Assembly: GCA_949987565.1 (NCBI GenBank)
Contig: OX465104.1
Span: 26,797,939-26,861,938, forward strand
DNA: 64,000 nt
Reading direction: 5' to 3'
Source: Luidia sarsii
Lineage: Eukaryota > Echinodermata > Asteroidea > Paxillosida > Luidiidae
Numbering within the stretch: position 1 is the stretch's first letter; each line of letters starts with the position of its first letter. Made by a program: the position numbers and the translations under genes. Positions 49,678-62,603 of the stretch are shown in pieces. The notes below the pieces were generated by a model. It was given only the letters and a program-made list of their open reading frames with translations. It did not search any database and was not told where the DNA came from.

Positions 49678-51345
49678 AAAGTACATGAACACACACACAC
49701 TTCCTCAGTCATAAAGGTTAGTTTCCTTTGCGTGATGATAAAATAATTTAAACATGTGCTCTTTCAGTCATTTTAACAATGTTCGACGGCTTATTCCAGA
49801 TTCATTTTTGTTTCGACCTACTTTATGGCGTTACTTCAGAAATACTTACGCAAAAGCAAACTTAAGTAAGTCGCCCCATATTCACACCACGCTACCATGC
49901 AAATGGCTATACAGGTGCAAATCTAAACAAATCGCCCCATATTCACCAGACGCTGTGACGCGTATCGCTGCGTATCTTAAGACCGAACAGGTCTGAGAGG
50001 ATGACCACCTAACTTTTGAGTATCTAGCGAGACCTGTTCACTTAAATAGACACGCACCGTGCACTTGTAGAATCATTTTACTCTTGTCCTTGCGTATCTT
50101 TTGACCGCACAGGTCTGAGAGGATGACCAGCTAACCTTTGAATATTCAGCGAGACCCGTTGACTAGGATAGAGACGGACTGTTCTCTTGTAAAATAATTT
50201 TACCTTCGTCCTTGCGTATCTTTTGACCGAACAGGTCTGAGAGGATGACCACCTAACTTTGAATATTCGGTGAGACCCGTTGACTAGAATACAGGCGGGC
50301 GGTGCTCTTGCACAATTTTTTCACCCCTGTCTTCGCGTATCTTGAAACCGAACAGATCTGACTGAATGGCCAATTCCCCTAGAACATACAGGGAAAATAT
50401 TATGACAAGGGTAGAGGCGGACGATGAACTTGTAGAATCATTTTTTCTTGTAGAATAGTTTGACTCTTGTCCTTGCGTATCTTTTGACCGAACAGGTCTG
50501 AGAGGATGACCACCTAACTTTGAATATTCAGTGAGACCCTTTGACTAGAATACAGGCGGGCGGTGATCTTGCACAATCTTTTCACCCCTGTCTTCGCGTA
50601 TCTTGAAACCGAACAGATCTGACTGAATGGCCAATCCCACCTATAACATACAGGTGGACCATGAACTTGTAGAATCATTTCATCTTCTCGGTGCAGGATA
50701 CATAGCGCAATGGTTGTCCCTACACGTTTAACATTACTTCACAAATACATCACTTGACTTGCAAAGTGTACATTATCTTTCCGCTACTCTCCGCAGACTG
50801 TTCTATGCTCTTCTCAACAAAGACGAGCTCCCTCCTTATTGAAGAGGTTATCCTAGGAATCCTAGGGATACTTCCAAGCCAAGTTTCAAGAATCAAAACC
50901 TAAAATGTAATACGATATGAACACGCAAGGAATATATCTCTGCCCATCACCTCCAAAATCTGCAAATCAACGTCCGCTCGTATGAATACACAGTTGACAC
51001 TCAGACAGATGAAGGGTCGTTGTCTTTCCGTGGAAAACCATCAAAAGAAATGTTCTCCAAACTCAGTAACTTTAACACTTGTCGTTAGAGGAACCCTAGA
51101 CCTCTTCTTATGGCAAATTTGAATCTTGTCAGCATCATATTTAATGAAATATTAATTTGCAAACCCTATCTTCCTACTCAGTTACCCTCTGCCGTCGACC
51201 ATAATGCCAGCGACTGGACAATGGAAGCTCAGAGAAACAGGTAGGGTCGCTCCCTTCTCCTGAAAATGTTTGAATAGAAATTGACTCCGAATTCAGATGT
51301 TTTGACTCAGGCCATTCGAGGAATCCTAGGGCTACTTTCAAGCCA
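46886..51345 (+). repeat. ~4.46 kb duplicated segment, left copy
   Basis: Matches 53,528-57,989 at an offset of 6,642 bp, rising to 6,644 after the longer AC tract in the right-hand B. Shared private variants include gatataaacacgc, gcgaatcaacgtacgctcg, aaacccagtaac and ggccaatcgagg. The flanks on both sides diverge from the partner. Confidence 0.75.
49678..50854 (+). repeat. Satellite B, full copy B11
   Basis: Full B. It shares gtgctctttcag and cttgtaaaataatttt with B12 only. In the fourth sub-repeat (about 50,322-50,360) it reads cacccctgtc and gaacagatctg, bases otherwise found in the sixth sub-repeat. Every other B copy has cacccttgtc and gaatagatctg there, which indicates a local conversion. 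Confidence 0.88.
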
Positions 51346-54300
51346 AGTTTCAAGGATGAAAACCTAAAATGTAATACGATATAAACACGCAAGGAATATA
51401 TCTCTGCCCATCACCTGCAAAATCTGCGAATCAACGTACGCTCGTGTGAATACACAGTTGACACTCAGACGGATGAAGGGTCGTTGCCTTTCCGTGGAAA
51501 ACCATCAAAAGAAATGTTCTCCAAACTCAGTAACTTTAACACTTGTCGTTAGAGGAACCCTAGACCTCTTCTTATGGCAAATTTGAATCTTGTCAGCATC
51601 ATATTTAATGAAATATTAATTTGCAAACCCTATCTTCCTACTCAGTTACTCTCTGCCGTCGACCATAATGTCAGCGACTGGACAATGGCAGCTCAGAGAA
51701 ACAGGTAGGGTCGCTCCCTTCTCCTGAAAATGTTTGAATAGAAATTGACCCCGAATTCAGATGTTTTGACTCAGGGCATTCGAGGAATCCTAGGGCTACT
51801 TTCAAGCCAAGTTTCAAGAATCAAAACCTAAAATGTAATACGATATGAACACGCAAGGAATATATCTCTGCCCATCAGATCAAATATCTGCGAATCAACG
51901 TCCGCTCGTATGAATACACAGTTGACACTCAGACAGATGAAAGGTCGTTGCCTTTCCGTGGAAAATTATCAAAAGAAATGTTCTCCAAACCCAGTAACTT
52001 TAACACTTGTCGTTAGAGGAACCCTAGACCTCTTCCTAGGGCAAATTTGAATCTCGTCAGCATCATATTTAATGAAATATTAATTTGCAAACCCTATCTT
52101 CCTACTCAGTTACTCTCTGCCGTCGACCATAATGCCAGCGACTGGACAATGGCAGCTCAGAGAAACAGGTAGGGTCGCTCCCTTCTCCTGAAAATGTTTG
52201 AATAGAAATTGACTCCGAATTCAGATGTTTTGACTCAGGCCAATCGAGGAATCCTAGGGCTACTTTCAAGACAATTTTCAAGGATGAAAACCTAAAATGT
52301 AATACGATATGAACACGCAAGGAATATATCTCTGCCCATCACCTGCAAAATCTGCGAATCAACGTCCGCTCGTATGAATACACAGTTGACACTCAGACGG
52401 ATGAAGGGTCGTTGCCTTTCCGTGGAAAACCATCAAAAGAAATGTTCTCCAAACTCAGTAACTTTAACACTTGTCGTTAGAGGAACCCTAGACCTCTTCT
52501 TAGGGCAAATTTGAATCTCGTCAGCATCATATTTAATGAAATATTAATTTGCAAAGCCTATATTCCTACTCAGTTACTCTCTGCCGTCGACCATAATGCC
52601 AGCGACTGGACAATGGCAGCTCAGAGAAACAGGTAGGGTCGCTCCCTTCTCCTGAAAATGTTTGAATAGAAATTGACTCCGAATTCAGATGTTTTGACTC
52701 AGGCCATTCGAGGAATCGTAGGGCTACTTTCAAGTCAATTTTCAAGGATGAAAACCTAAAATGTAATACGATATGAACACGCAAGGAATATATCTCTGCC
52801 CATCACCTGCAAAATCTGCGAATCAACGTCCGCTCGTGTGAATACACAGTTGACACTCAGACAGATGAAAGGTCGTTGCCTTTCCGTGGAAAATTATCAA
52901 AAAAAATGTTCTCCAAACTCAGTAACTTTAACACTTGTCGTTAGAGGAACCCTAGACCTCTTCCTAGGGCAAATTTGAATCTCGTCAGCATCATATTTGA
53001 TGAAATATTAATTTGCAAACCCTATATTCCTACTCAGTTACTCTCTGCCGTCGACCATAATGCCAGCGACTGGACAATGGCAGCTCAGAGAAACAGGTAG
53101 GGTCGCTCCCTTCTCCTGAAAATGTTTGAATAGAAATTGACTCCGAATTCAGATGTTTTGACTCAGGCCATTCGAGGAATCGTAGGGCTACTTTCAAGAC
53201 AATTTTCAAGGATGAAAACCTAAAATGTAATACGATATGAACACGCAAGGAATATATCTCTGCCCATCACCTGCAAAATCTGCGAATCAACGTCCGCTCG
53301 TATGAATACACAGTTGACACTCAGACGGATGAAGGGTCGTTGCCTTTCCGTGGAAAACCATCAAAAGAAATGTTCTCCAAACTCAGTAACTTTAACACTT
53401 GTCGTTAGAGGAACCCTAGACCTCTTCTTATGGCAAATTTGAATCTTGTCAGCATCATATTTAATGAAATATTAATTTGCAAACCCTATCTTCCTACTCA
53501 GTTACCCTCTGCCGTCGACCATAATGCCAGCGACTGGACAATGGCAGCTCAGAGAAACAGGTAGGGTCGCTCCCTTCTCCTGAAAATGTTTGAATAGAAA
53601 TTGACTCCGAATTCAGATGTTTTGACTCAGGCCATTCGAGGAATCCTAGGGCTACTTTCAAGCCAAGTTTCAAGGATGAAAACCTAAAATGTAATACGAT
53701 ATAAACACGCAAGGAATATATCTCTGCCCATCACCTGCAAAATCTGCGGATCAACGTACGCTCGTGTGAATACACAGTTGACACTCAGACGGATGAAGGG
53801 TCGTTGCCTTTCCGTGGAAAACCATCAAAAGAAATGTTCTCCAAACTCAGTAACTTTAACACTTGTCGTTAGAGGAACCCTAGACCTCTTCTTATGGCAA
53901 ATTTGAATCTTGTCAGCATCATATTTAATGAAATATTAATTTGCAAACCCTATCTTCCTACTCAGTTACTCTCTGCCGTCGACCATAATGTCAGCGACTG
54001 GACAATGGCAGCTCAGAGAAACAGGTAGGGTCGCTCCCTTCTCCTGAAAATGTTTGAATAGAAATTGACCCCGAATTCAGATGTTTTGACTCAGGGCATT
54101 CGAGGAATCCTAGGGCTACTTTCAAGCCAAGTTTCAAGAATCAAAACCTAAAATGTAATACGATATGAACACGCAAGGAATATATCTCTGCCCATCAGAT
54201 CAAATATCTGCGAATCAACGTCCGCTCGTATGAATACACAGTTGACACTCAGACAGATGAAAGGTCGTTGCCTTTCCGTGGAAAATTATCAAAAGAAATG

Positions 54301-56319
54301 TTCTCCAAACCCAGTAACTTTAACACTTGTCGTTAGAGGAACCCTAGACCTCTTCCTAGGGCAAATTTGAATCTCGTCAGCATCATATTTAATGAAATAT
54401 TAATTTGCAAACCCTATCTTCCTACTCAGTTACTCTCTGCCGTCGACCATAATGCCAGCGACTGGACAATGGCAGCTCAGAGAAACAGGTAGGGTCGCTC
54501 CCTTCTCCTGAAAATGTTTGAATAGAAATTGACTCCGAATTCAGATGTTTTGACTCAGGCCAATCGAGGAATCCTAGGGCTACTTTCAAGCCAAGTTTCA
54601 AGGATGAAAACCTAAAATGTAATACGATATGAACACGCAAGGAATATATCTCTGCCCATCACCTGCAAAATCTGCGAATCAACGTACGCTCGTGTGAATA
54701 CACAGTTGACACTCAGACAGATGAAAGGTCGTTGCCTTTCCGTGGAAAATTATCAAAAGAAATGTTCTCCAAACTCAGTAACTTTAACACTTGTCGTTAG
54801 AGGAACCCTAGACCTCTTCCTAGGGCAAATTTGAATCTCGTCAGCATCATATTTAATGAAATATTAATTTGCAAACCCTATATTCCTACTCAGTTACTCT
54901 CTGCCGTCGACCATAATGCCAGCGACTGGACAATGGCAGCTCAGAGAAACAGGTAGGGTCGCTCCCTTCTCCTGAAAATGTTTGAATAGAAATTGACTCC
55001 GAATTCAGATGTTTTGACTCAGGCCATTCGAGGAATCCTAGGGCTACTTTCAAGACAATTTTCAAGGATGAAAACCTAAAATGTAATACGATATGAACAC
55101 GCAAGGAATATATCTCTGCCCATCACCTGCAAAATCTGCGAATCAACGTCCGCTCGTATGAATACACAGTTGACACTCAGACGGATGAAGGGTCGTTGCC
55201 TTTCCGTGGAAAACCATCAAAAGAAATGTTCTCCAAACTCAGTAACTTTAACACTTGTCGTTAGAGGAACCCTAGACCTCTTCTTATGGCAAATTTGAAT
55301 CTTGTCAGCATCATATTTAATGAAATATTAATTTGCAAACCCTATCTTCCTACTCAGTTACCCTCTGCCGTCGACCATAATGCCAGCGACTGGACAATGG
55401 CAGCTCAGAGAAACAGGTAGGGTCGCTCCCTTCTCCTGAAAATGTTTGAATAGAAATTGACTCCGAATTCAGATGTTTTGACTCAGGCCATTCGAGGAAT
55501 CCTAGGGCTACTTTCAAGCCAATTTTCAAGGATGAAAACCTAAAATTTAATACGATATGAACACGCAAGGAATATATCTCTGCCCATCACCTTCAAAATC
55601 TGCGAATCAACGTCCGCTCGTATGAATACACAGTTGACACTCAGACGGATGAAGGGTCGTTGCCTTTCCGTGGAAAACCATCAAAAGAAATGTTCTCCAC
55701 ACTCAGTAACTTTAACACTTGTCGTTAGAGGAAGCCTAGACCTCTTCTTAGGGCAAATTTGAATCTCGTCAGCATCATATTTAATGAAATATTAATTTGC
55801 AAACCCTATCTTCCTACTCAGTTACTCTCTGCCGTCGACCATAATGTCAGCGACTGGACAATGGCAGCTCAGAGAAACAGGTAGGGTCGCTCCCTTCTCC
55901 TGAAAATGTTTGAATAGAAATTGACCCCGAATTCAGATGTTTTGACTCAGGGCATTCGAGGAATCCTAGGGCTACTTTCAAGCCAAGTTTCAAGAATCAA
56001 AACCTAAAATGTAATACGATATGAACACGCAAGGAATATATCTCTGCCCATCAGATCAAATATCTGCGAATCAACGTCCGCTCGTATGAATACACAGTTG
56101 ACACTCAGACAGATGAAGGGTCGTTGCCTTTCCGTGGAAAACCATCAGAAGAAATGTTCTCCAAACTCAGTAACTTTAACACCTGTCGTTACAGGAACCC
56201 TAGACCTCTTCCTAGGGCAAATTTGAATATTCGCCAGCATCATATTTAATGAAATATTAATTTGCAAACCCTCTTGCTTGACTTGTTTCTACTCGGTCTC
56301 TTTCTGCCCTCGACCATTA
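50855..56319 (+). repeat. Satellite A array, block 13
   Basis: About 11.8 monomers. About 51.2-52.26 kb repeats 46.9-47.94 kb and 53.5-54.58 kb (three copies of about 1 kb). About 52.3-53.5 kb matches 58.5-59.6 kb at an offset of 6,181 bp, sharing gcaaagcctatattcc and catatttgatgaaat. No gene is seen. Confidence 0.9.
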
Positions 56320-57989
56320 AAAGTACATGAACACACACACACACTTCCTCAGTCATAAAGGTTAGTTTCCTTTGCGTGATGATAAAATAATTTAAACATG
56401 TGCTCTTTCAGTCATTTTAACAATGTTCGACGGCTTATTCCAGATTCATTTTTGTTTCGACCTACTTTATGGCGTTACTTCAGAAATACTTACGCAAAAG
56501 CAAACTTAAGTAAGTCGCCCCATATTCACACCACGCTACCATGCAAATGGCTATACAGGTGCAAATCTAAACAAATCGCCCCATATTCACCAGACGCTGT
56601 GACGCGTATCGCTGCGTATCTTAAGACCGAACAGGTCTGAGAGGATGACCACCTAACTTTTGAGTATCTAGCGAGACCTGTTCACTTAAATAGACACGCA
56701 CCGTGCACTTGTAGAATCATTTTACTCTTGTCCTTGCGTATCTTTTGACCGCACAGGTCTGAGAGGATGACCAGCTAACCTTTGAATATTCAGCGAGACC
56801 CGTTGACTAGGATAGAGACGGACTGTTCTCTTGTAAAATAATTTTACCTTCGTCCTTGCGTATCTTTTGACCGAACAGGTCTGAGAGGATGACCACCTAA
56901 CTTTGAATATTCGGTGAGACCCGTTGACTAGAATACAGGCGGGCGGTGCTCTTGCACAATTTTTTCACCCTTGTCTTCGCGTATCTTGAAACCGAATAGA
57001 TCTGACTGAATGGCCAATTCCCCTAGAACATACAGGGAAAATATTATGACAAGGGTAGAGGCGGACGATGAACTTGTAGAATCATTTTTTCTTGTAGAAT
57101 AGTTTGACTCTTGTCCTTGCGTATCTTTTGACCGAACAGGTCTGAGAGGATGACCACCTAACTTTGAATATTCAGTGAGACCCTTTGACTAGAATACAGG
57201 CGGGCGGTGATCTTGCACAATCTTTTCACCCCTGTCTTCGCGTATCTTGAAACCGAACAGATCTGACTGAATGGCCAATCCCACCTATAACATACAGGTG
57301 GACCATGAACTTGTAGAATCATTTCATCTTCTCGGTGCAGGATACATAGCGCAATGGTTGTCCCTACACGTTTAACATTACTTCACAAATACATCACTTG
57401 ACTTGCAAAGTGTACATTATCTTTCCGCTACTCTCCGCAGACTGTTCTATGCTCTTCTCAACAAAGACGAGCTCCCTCCTTATTGAAGAGGTTATCCTAG
57501 GAATCCTAGGGATACTTCCAAGCCAAGTTTCAAGAATCAAAACCTAAAATGTAATACGATATGAACACGCAAGGAATATATCTCTGCCCATCACCTCCAA
57601 AATCTGCAAATCAACGTCCGCTCGTATGAATACACAGTTGACACTCAGACAGATGAAGGGTCGTTGTCTTTCCGTGGAAAACCATCAAAAGAAATGTTCT
57701 CCAAACTCAGTAACTTTAACACTTGTCGTTAGAGGAACCCTAGACCTCTTCTTATGGCAAATTTGAATCTTGTCAGCATCATATTTAATGAAATATTAAT
57801 TTGCAAACCCTATCTTCCTACTCAGTTACCCTCTGCCGTCGACCATAATGCCAGCGACTGGACAATGGCAGCTCAGAGAAACAGGTAGGGTCGCTCCCTT
57901 CTCCTGAAAATGTTTGAATAGAAATTGACTCCGAATTCAGATGTTTTGACTCAGGCCATTCGAGGAATCCTAGGGCTACTTTCAAGCCA
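53528..57989 (+). repeat. ~4.46 kb duplicated segment, right copy
   Basis: Right-hand partner of 46,886-51,345. It contains a few new changes, such as gaggaagcc near 55,730 and ctgcggatcaacg near 53,745. Homology ends where caagccaatttt here meets caagccaagttt in the partner. Confidence 0.75.
56320..57498 (+). repeat. Satellite B, full copy B12
   Basis: Full B, 2 bp longer than the others because the AC tract at 56,331-56,344 has seven units where the other copies have six. It keeps the unconverted fourth sub-repeat, so the change in B11 came after the duplication. Confidence 0.88.
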
Positions 57990-58890
57990 ATTTTCAAGGA
58001 TGAAAACCTAAAATGTAATACGATATGAACACGCAAGGAATATATCTCTGCCCATCACCTGCAAAATCTGCGAATCAACGTACGCTCGTGTGAATACACA
58101 GTTGACACTCAGACAGATGAAAGGTCGTTGCCTTTCCGTGGAAAACCATCAAAAGAAATGTTCTCCAAACTCAGTAACTTTAACACTTGTCGTTAGAGGA
58201 AGCCTAGACCTCTTCTTAGGGCAAATTTGAATCTTGTCAGCATCATATTTAATGAAATATTAATTTGCAAACCCTATATTCCTACTCAGTTACTCTCTGC
58301 CGTCGACCATAATGCCAGCGACTGGACAATGGCAGCTCAGAGAAACAGGTAGGGTCGCTCCCTTCTCCTGAAAATGTTTGAATAAAAAATTGACTCCGAA
58401 TTCAGATGTTTTGACTCAGGCCATTCGAGGAATCCTAGGGCTACTTTCAAGACAATTTTCAAGGATGAAAACCTAAAATGTAATACGATATGAACACGCA
58501 AGGAATATATCTCTGCCCATCACCTGCAAAATCTGCGAATCAACGTCCGCTCGTATGAATACACAGTTGACACTCAGACGGATGAAGGGTCGTTGCCTTT
58601 CCGTGGAAAACCATCAAAAGAAATGTTCTCCAAACTCAGTAACTTTAACACTTGTCGTTAGAGGAACCCTAGACCTCTTCTTAGGGCAAATTTGAATCTC
58701 GTCAGCATCATATTTAATGAAATATTAATTTGCAAAGCCTATATTCCTACTCAGTTACTCTCTGCCGTCGACCATAATGCCAGCGACTGGACAATGGCAG
58801 CTCAGAGAAACAGGTAGGGTCGCTCCCTTCTCCTGAAAATGTTTGAATAGAAATTGACTCCGAATTCAGATGTTTTGACTCAGGCCATTC
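57762..58890 (+). repeat. ~1.13 kb duplicated segment, left copy
   Basis: Shares cgtacgctcgtgtg, gaggaagcctag, the gaataaaaaattgac insertion (58,384) and gcaaagcc with 61,475-62,603. The offset is 3,713 bp, which is eight monomers plus the inserted base. It ends where gaatcgtaggg here meets gaatcctaggg in the partner. Confidence 0.7.
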
Positions 58891-61474
58891 GAGGAATCGT
58901 AGGGCTACTTTCAAGTCAATTTTCAAGGATGAAAACCTAAAATGTAATACGATATGAACACGCAAGGAATATATCTCTGCCCATCACCTGCAAAATCTGC
59001 GAATCAACGTCCGCTCGTGTGAATACACAGTTGACACTCAGACAGATGAAAGGTCGTTGCCTTTCCGTGGAAAATTATCAAAAAAAATGTTCTCCAAACT
59101 CAGTAACTTTAACACTTGTCGTTAGAGGAACCCTAGACCTCTTCCTAGGGCAAATTTGAATCTCGTCAGCATCATATTTGATGAAATATTAATTTGCAAA
59201 CCCTATATTCCTACTCAGTTACTCTCTGCCGTCGACCATAATGCCAGCGACTGGACAATGGCAGCTCAGAGAAACAGGTAGGGTCGCTCCCTTCTCCTGA
59301 AAATGTTTGAATAGAAATTGACTCCGAATTCAGATGTTTTGACTCAGGCCATTCGAGGAATCCTAGGGCTACTTTCAAGACAATTTTCAAGGATGAAAAC
59401 CTAAAATGTAATACGATATGAACACGCAAGGAATATATCTCTGCCCATCACCTGCAAAATCTGCGAATCAACGTCCGCTCGTATGAATACACAGTTGACA
59501 CTCAGACGGATGAAGGGTCGTTGCCTTTCCGTGGAAAACCATCAAAAGAAATGTTCTCCAAACTCAGTAACTTTAACACTTGTCGTTAGAGGAACCCTAG
59601 ACCTCTTCTTATGGCAAATTTGAATCTTGTCAGCATCATATTTAATGAAATATTAATTTGCAAACCCTATCTTCCTACTCAGTTACCCTCTGCCGTCGAC
59701 CATAATGCCAGCGACTGGACAATGGCAGCTCAGAGAAACAGGTAGGGTCGCTCCCTTCTCCTGAAAATGTTTGAATAGAAATTGACTCCGAATTCAGATG
59801 TTTTGACTCAGGCCATTCGAGGAATCCTAGGGCTACTTTCAAGCCAATTTTCAAGGATGAAAACCTAAAATGTAATACGATATGAACACGCAAGGAATAT
59901 ATCTCTGCCCATCAACTTCAAAATCTGCGAATCAACGTCCGCTCGTATGAATACACAGTTGACACTCAGACGGATGAAGGGTCGTTGCCTTTCCGTGGAA
60001 AACCATCAAAAGAAATGTTCTCCACACTCAGTAACTTTAACACTTGTCGTTAGAGGAACCCTAGACCTCTTCTTAGGGCAAATTTGAATCTCGTCAGCAT
60101 CATATTTAATGAAATATTAATTTGCAAACCCTATCTTCATACTCAGTTACTCTCTGCCGTCGACCATAATGCCAGCGACTGGACAATGGCAGCTCAGAGA
60201 AACAGGTAGGGTCGCTCCCTTCTCCTGAAAATGTTTGAATAGAAATTGACTCCGAATTCAGATGTTTTTACTCAGGCCATTCGAGGAATCCTAGGGCTAC
60301 TTTCAAGACAATTTTCAAGGATGAAAACCTAAAATTTAATACGATATGAACACGCAAGGAATATATCTCTGCCCATCACCTTCAAAATCTGCGAATCAAC
60401 GTCCGCTCGTATGAATGCACAGTTGACACTAAGACATATGAAAGGTCGTTGCCTTTCCGTGGATAATTTTGAAAAGAAATGTTCTCCAAACTCAGTAACT
60501 TTAACACTTGTCGTTAGAGGAACCCTAGACCTCTTCCTAGGGCAAATTTGAATCTCGTCAGCATCATATTTAATGAAATATTAATTTGCAAACCCTATAT
60601 TCCTACTCAGTTATTCTCTGCCGTCGACCATAATGCCAGCGACTGGACAATGGCAGCTCAGAGAAACAGGTAGGGTCGCTCCCTTCTCCTGAAAATGTTT
60701 GAATAGAAATTGACTTCGAATTCAGATGTTTTGACTCAGGCCATTCGAGGAATCGTAGGGCTACTTTCAAGACAATTTTCAAGGATGAAAACCTAAAATG
60801 TAATACGATATGAACACGCAAGGAATATATCTCTGCCCATCACCTGCAAAATCTGCGAATCAACGTCCGCTCGTATGAATACACAGTTGACACTCAGACG
60901 GATGAAGGGTCGTTGCCTTTCCGTGGAAAACCATCAAAAGAAATGTTCTCCAAACTCAGTAACTTTAACACTTGTCGTTAGAGGAACCCTAGACCTCTTC
61001 CTAGGGCAAATTTGAATCTCGTCAGCATCATATTTAATGAAATATTAATTTGCAAACCCTATCTTCCTACTCAGTTACGCTCTGCCGTCGACCATAATGT
61101 CAGCGACTGGACAATGGCAGCTCAGAGAAACAGGTAGGGTCGCTCCCTTCTCCTGAAAATGTTTGAATAGAAATTGACTCCGAATTCAGATGTTTTGACT
61201 CAGGGCATTCGAGGAATCCTAGGGCTACTTTCAAGCCAAGTTTCAAGGATGAAAACCTAAAATGTAATACGATATGAACACGCAAGGAATATATCTCTGC
61301 CCATCACCTCCAAAATCTGCGAATCAACGTACGCTCGTGTGAATACACAGTTGACACTCAGACAGATGAAAGGTCGTTGCCTTTCCGTGGAAAATTATCA
61401 AAAGAAATGTTCTCCAAACTCAGTAACTTTAACACTTGTCGTTAGAGGAACCCTAGACCTCTTCCTAGGGCAAA

Positions 61475-62603
61475 TTTGAATCTTGTCAGCATCATATTTA
61501 ATGAAATATTCATTTGCAAACCCTATCTTCCTACTCAGTTACCCTCTGCCGTCGACCATAATGCCAGCGACTGGACAATGGCAGCTCAGAGAAACAGGTA
61601 GGGTCGCTCCCTTCTCCTGAAAATGTTTGAATAGAAATTGACTCCGAATTCAGATGTTTTGACTCAGGCCATTCGAGGAATCCTAGGGCTACTTTCAAGC
61701 CAATTTTCAAGGATGAAAACCTAAAATGTAATACGATATGAACACGCAAGGAATATATCTCTGCCCATCACCTGCAAAATCTGCGAATCAACGTACGCTC
61801 GTGTGAATACACAGTTGACACTCAGACAGATGAAAGGTCGTTGCCTTTCCGTGGAAAACCATCAAAAGAAATGTTCTCCAAACTCAGTAACTTTAACACT
61901 TGTCGTTAGAGGAAGCCTAGACCTCTTCTTAGGGCAAATTTGAATCTTGTCAGCATCATATTTAATGAAATATTAATTTGCAAACCCTATATTCCTACTC
62001 AGTTACTCTCTGCCGTCGACCATAATGCCAGCGACTGGACAATGGCAGCTCAGAGAAACAGGTAGGGTCGCTCCCTTCTCCTGAAAATGTTTGAATAAAA
62101 AATTGACTCCGAATTCAGATGTTTTGACTCAGGCCATTCGAGGAATCCTAGGGCTACTTTCAAGACAATTTTCAAGGATGAAAACCTAAAATGTAATACG
62201 ATATGAACACGCAAGGAATATATCTCTGCCCATCACCTGCAAAATCTGCGAATCAACGTCCGCTCGTATGAATACACAGTTGACACTCAGACGGATGAAG
62301 GGTCGTTGCCTTTCCGTGGAAAACCATCAAAAGAAATGTTCTCCAAACTCAGTAACTTTAACACTTGTCGTTAGAGGAACCCTAGACCTCTTCTTAGGGC
62401 AAATTTGAATCTCGTCAGCATCATATTTAATGAAATATTAATTTGCAAAGCCTATATTCCTACTCAGTTACTCTCTGCCGTCGACCATAATGCCAGCGAC
62501 TGGACAATGGCAGCTCAGAGAAACAGGTAGGGTCGCTCCCTTCTCCTGAAAATGTTTGAATAGAAATTGACTCCGAATTCAGATGTTTTGACTCAGGCCA
62601 TTC
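61475..62603 (+). repeat. ~1.13 kb duplicated segment, right copy
   Basis: Partner of 57,762-58,890. It differs at gatattcatttgc near 61,510. Left of it the two loci belong to different subtypes (cctagggcaaa versus ttatggcaaa). Confidence 0.7.
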
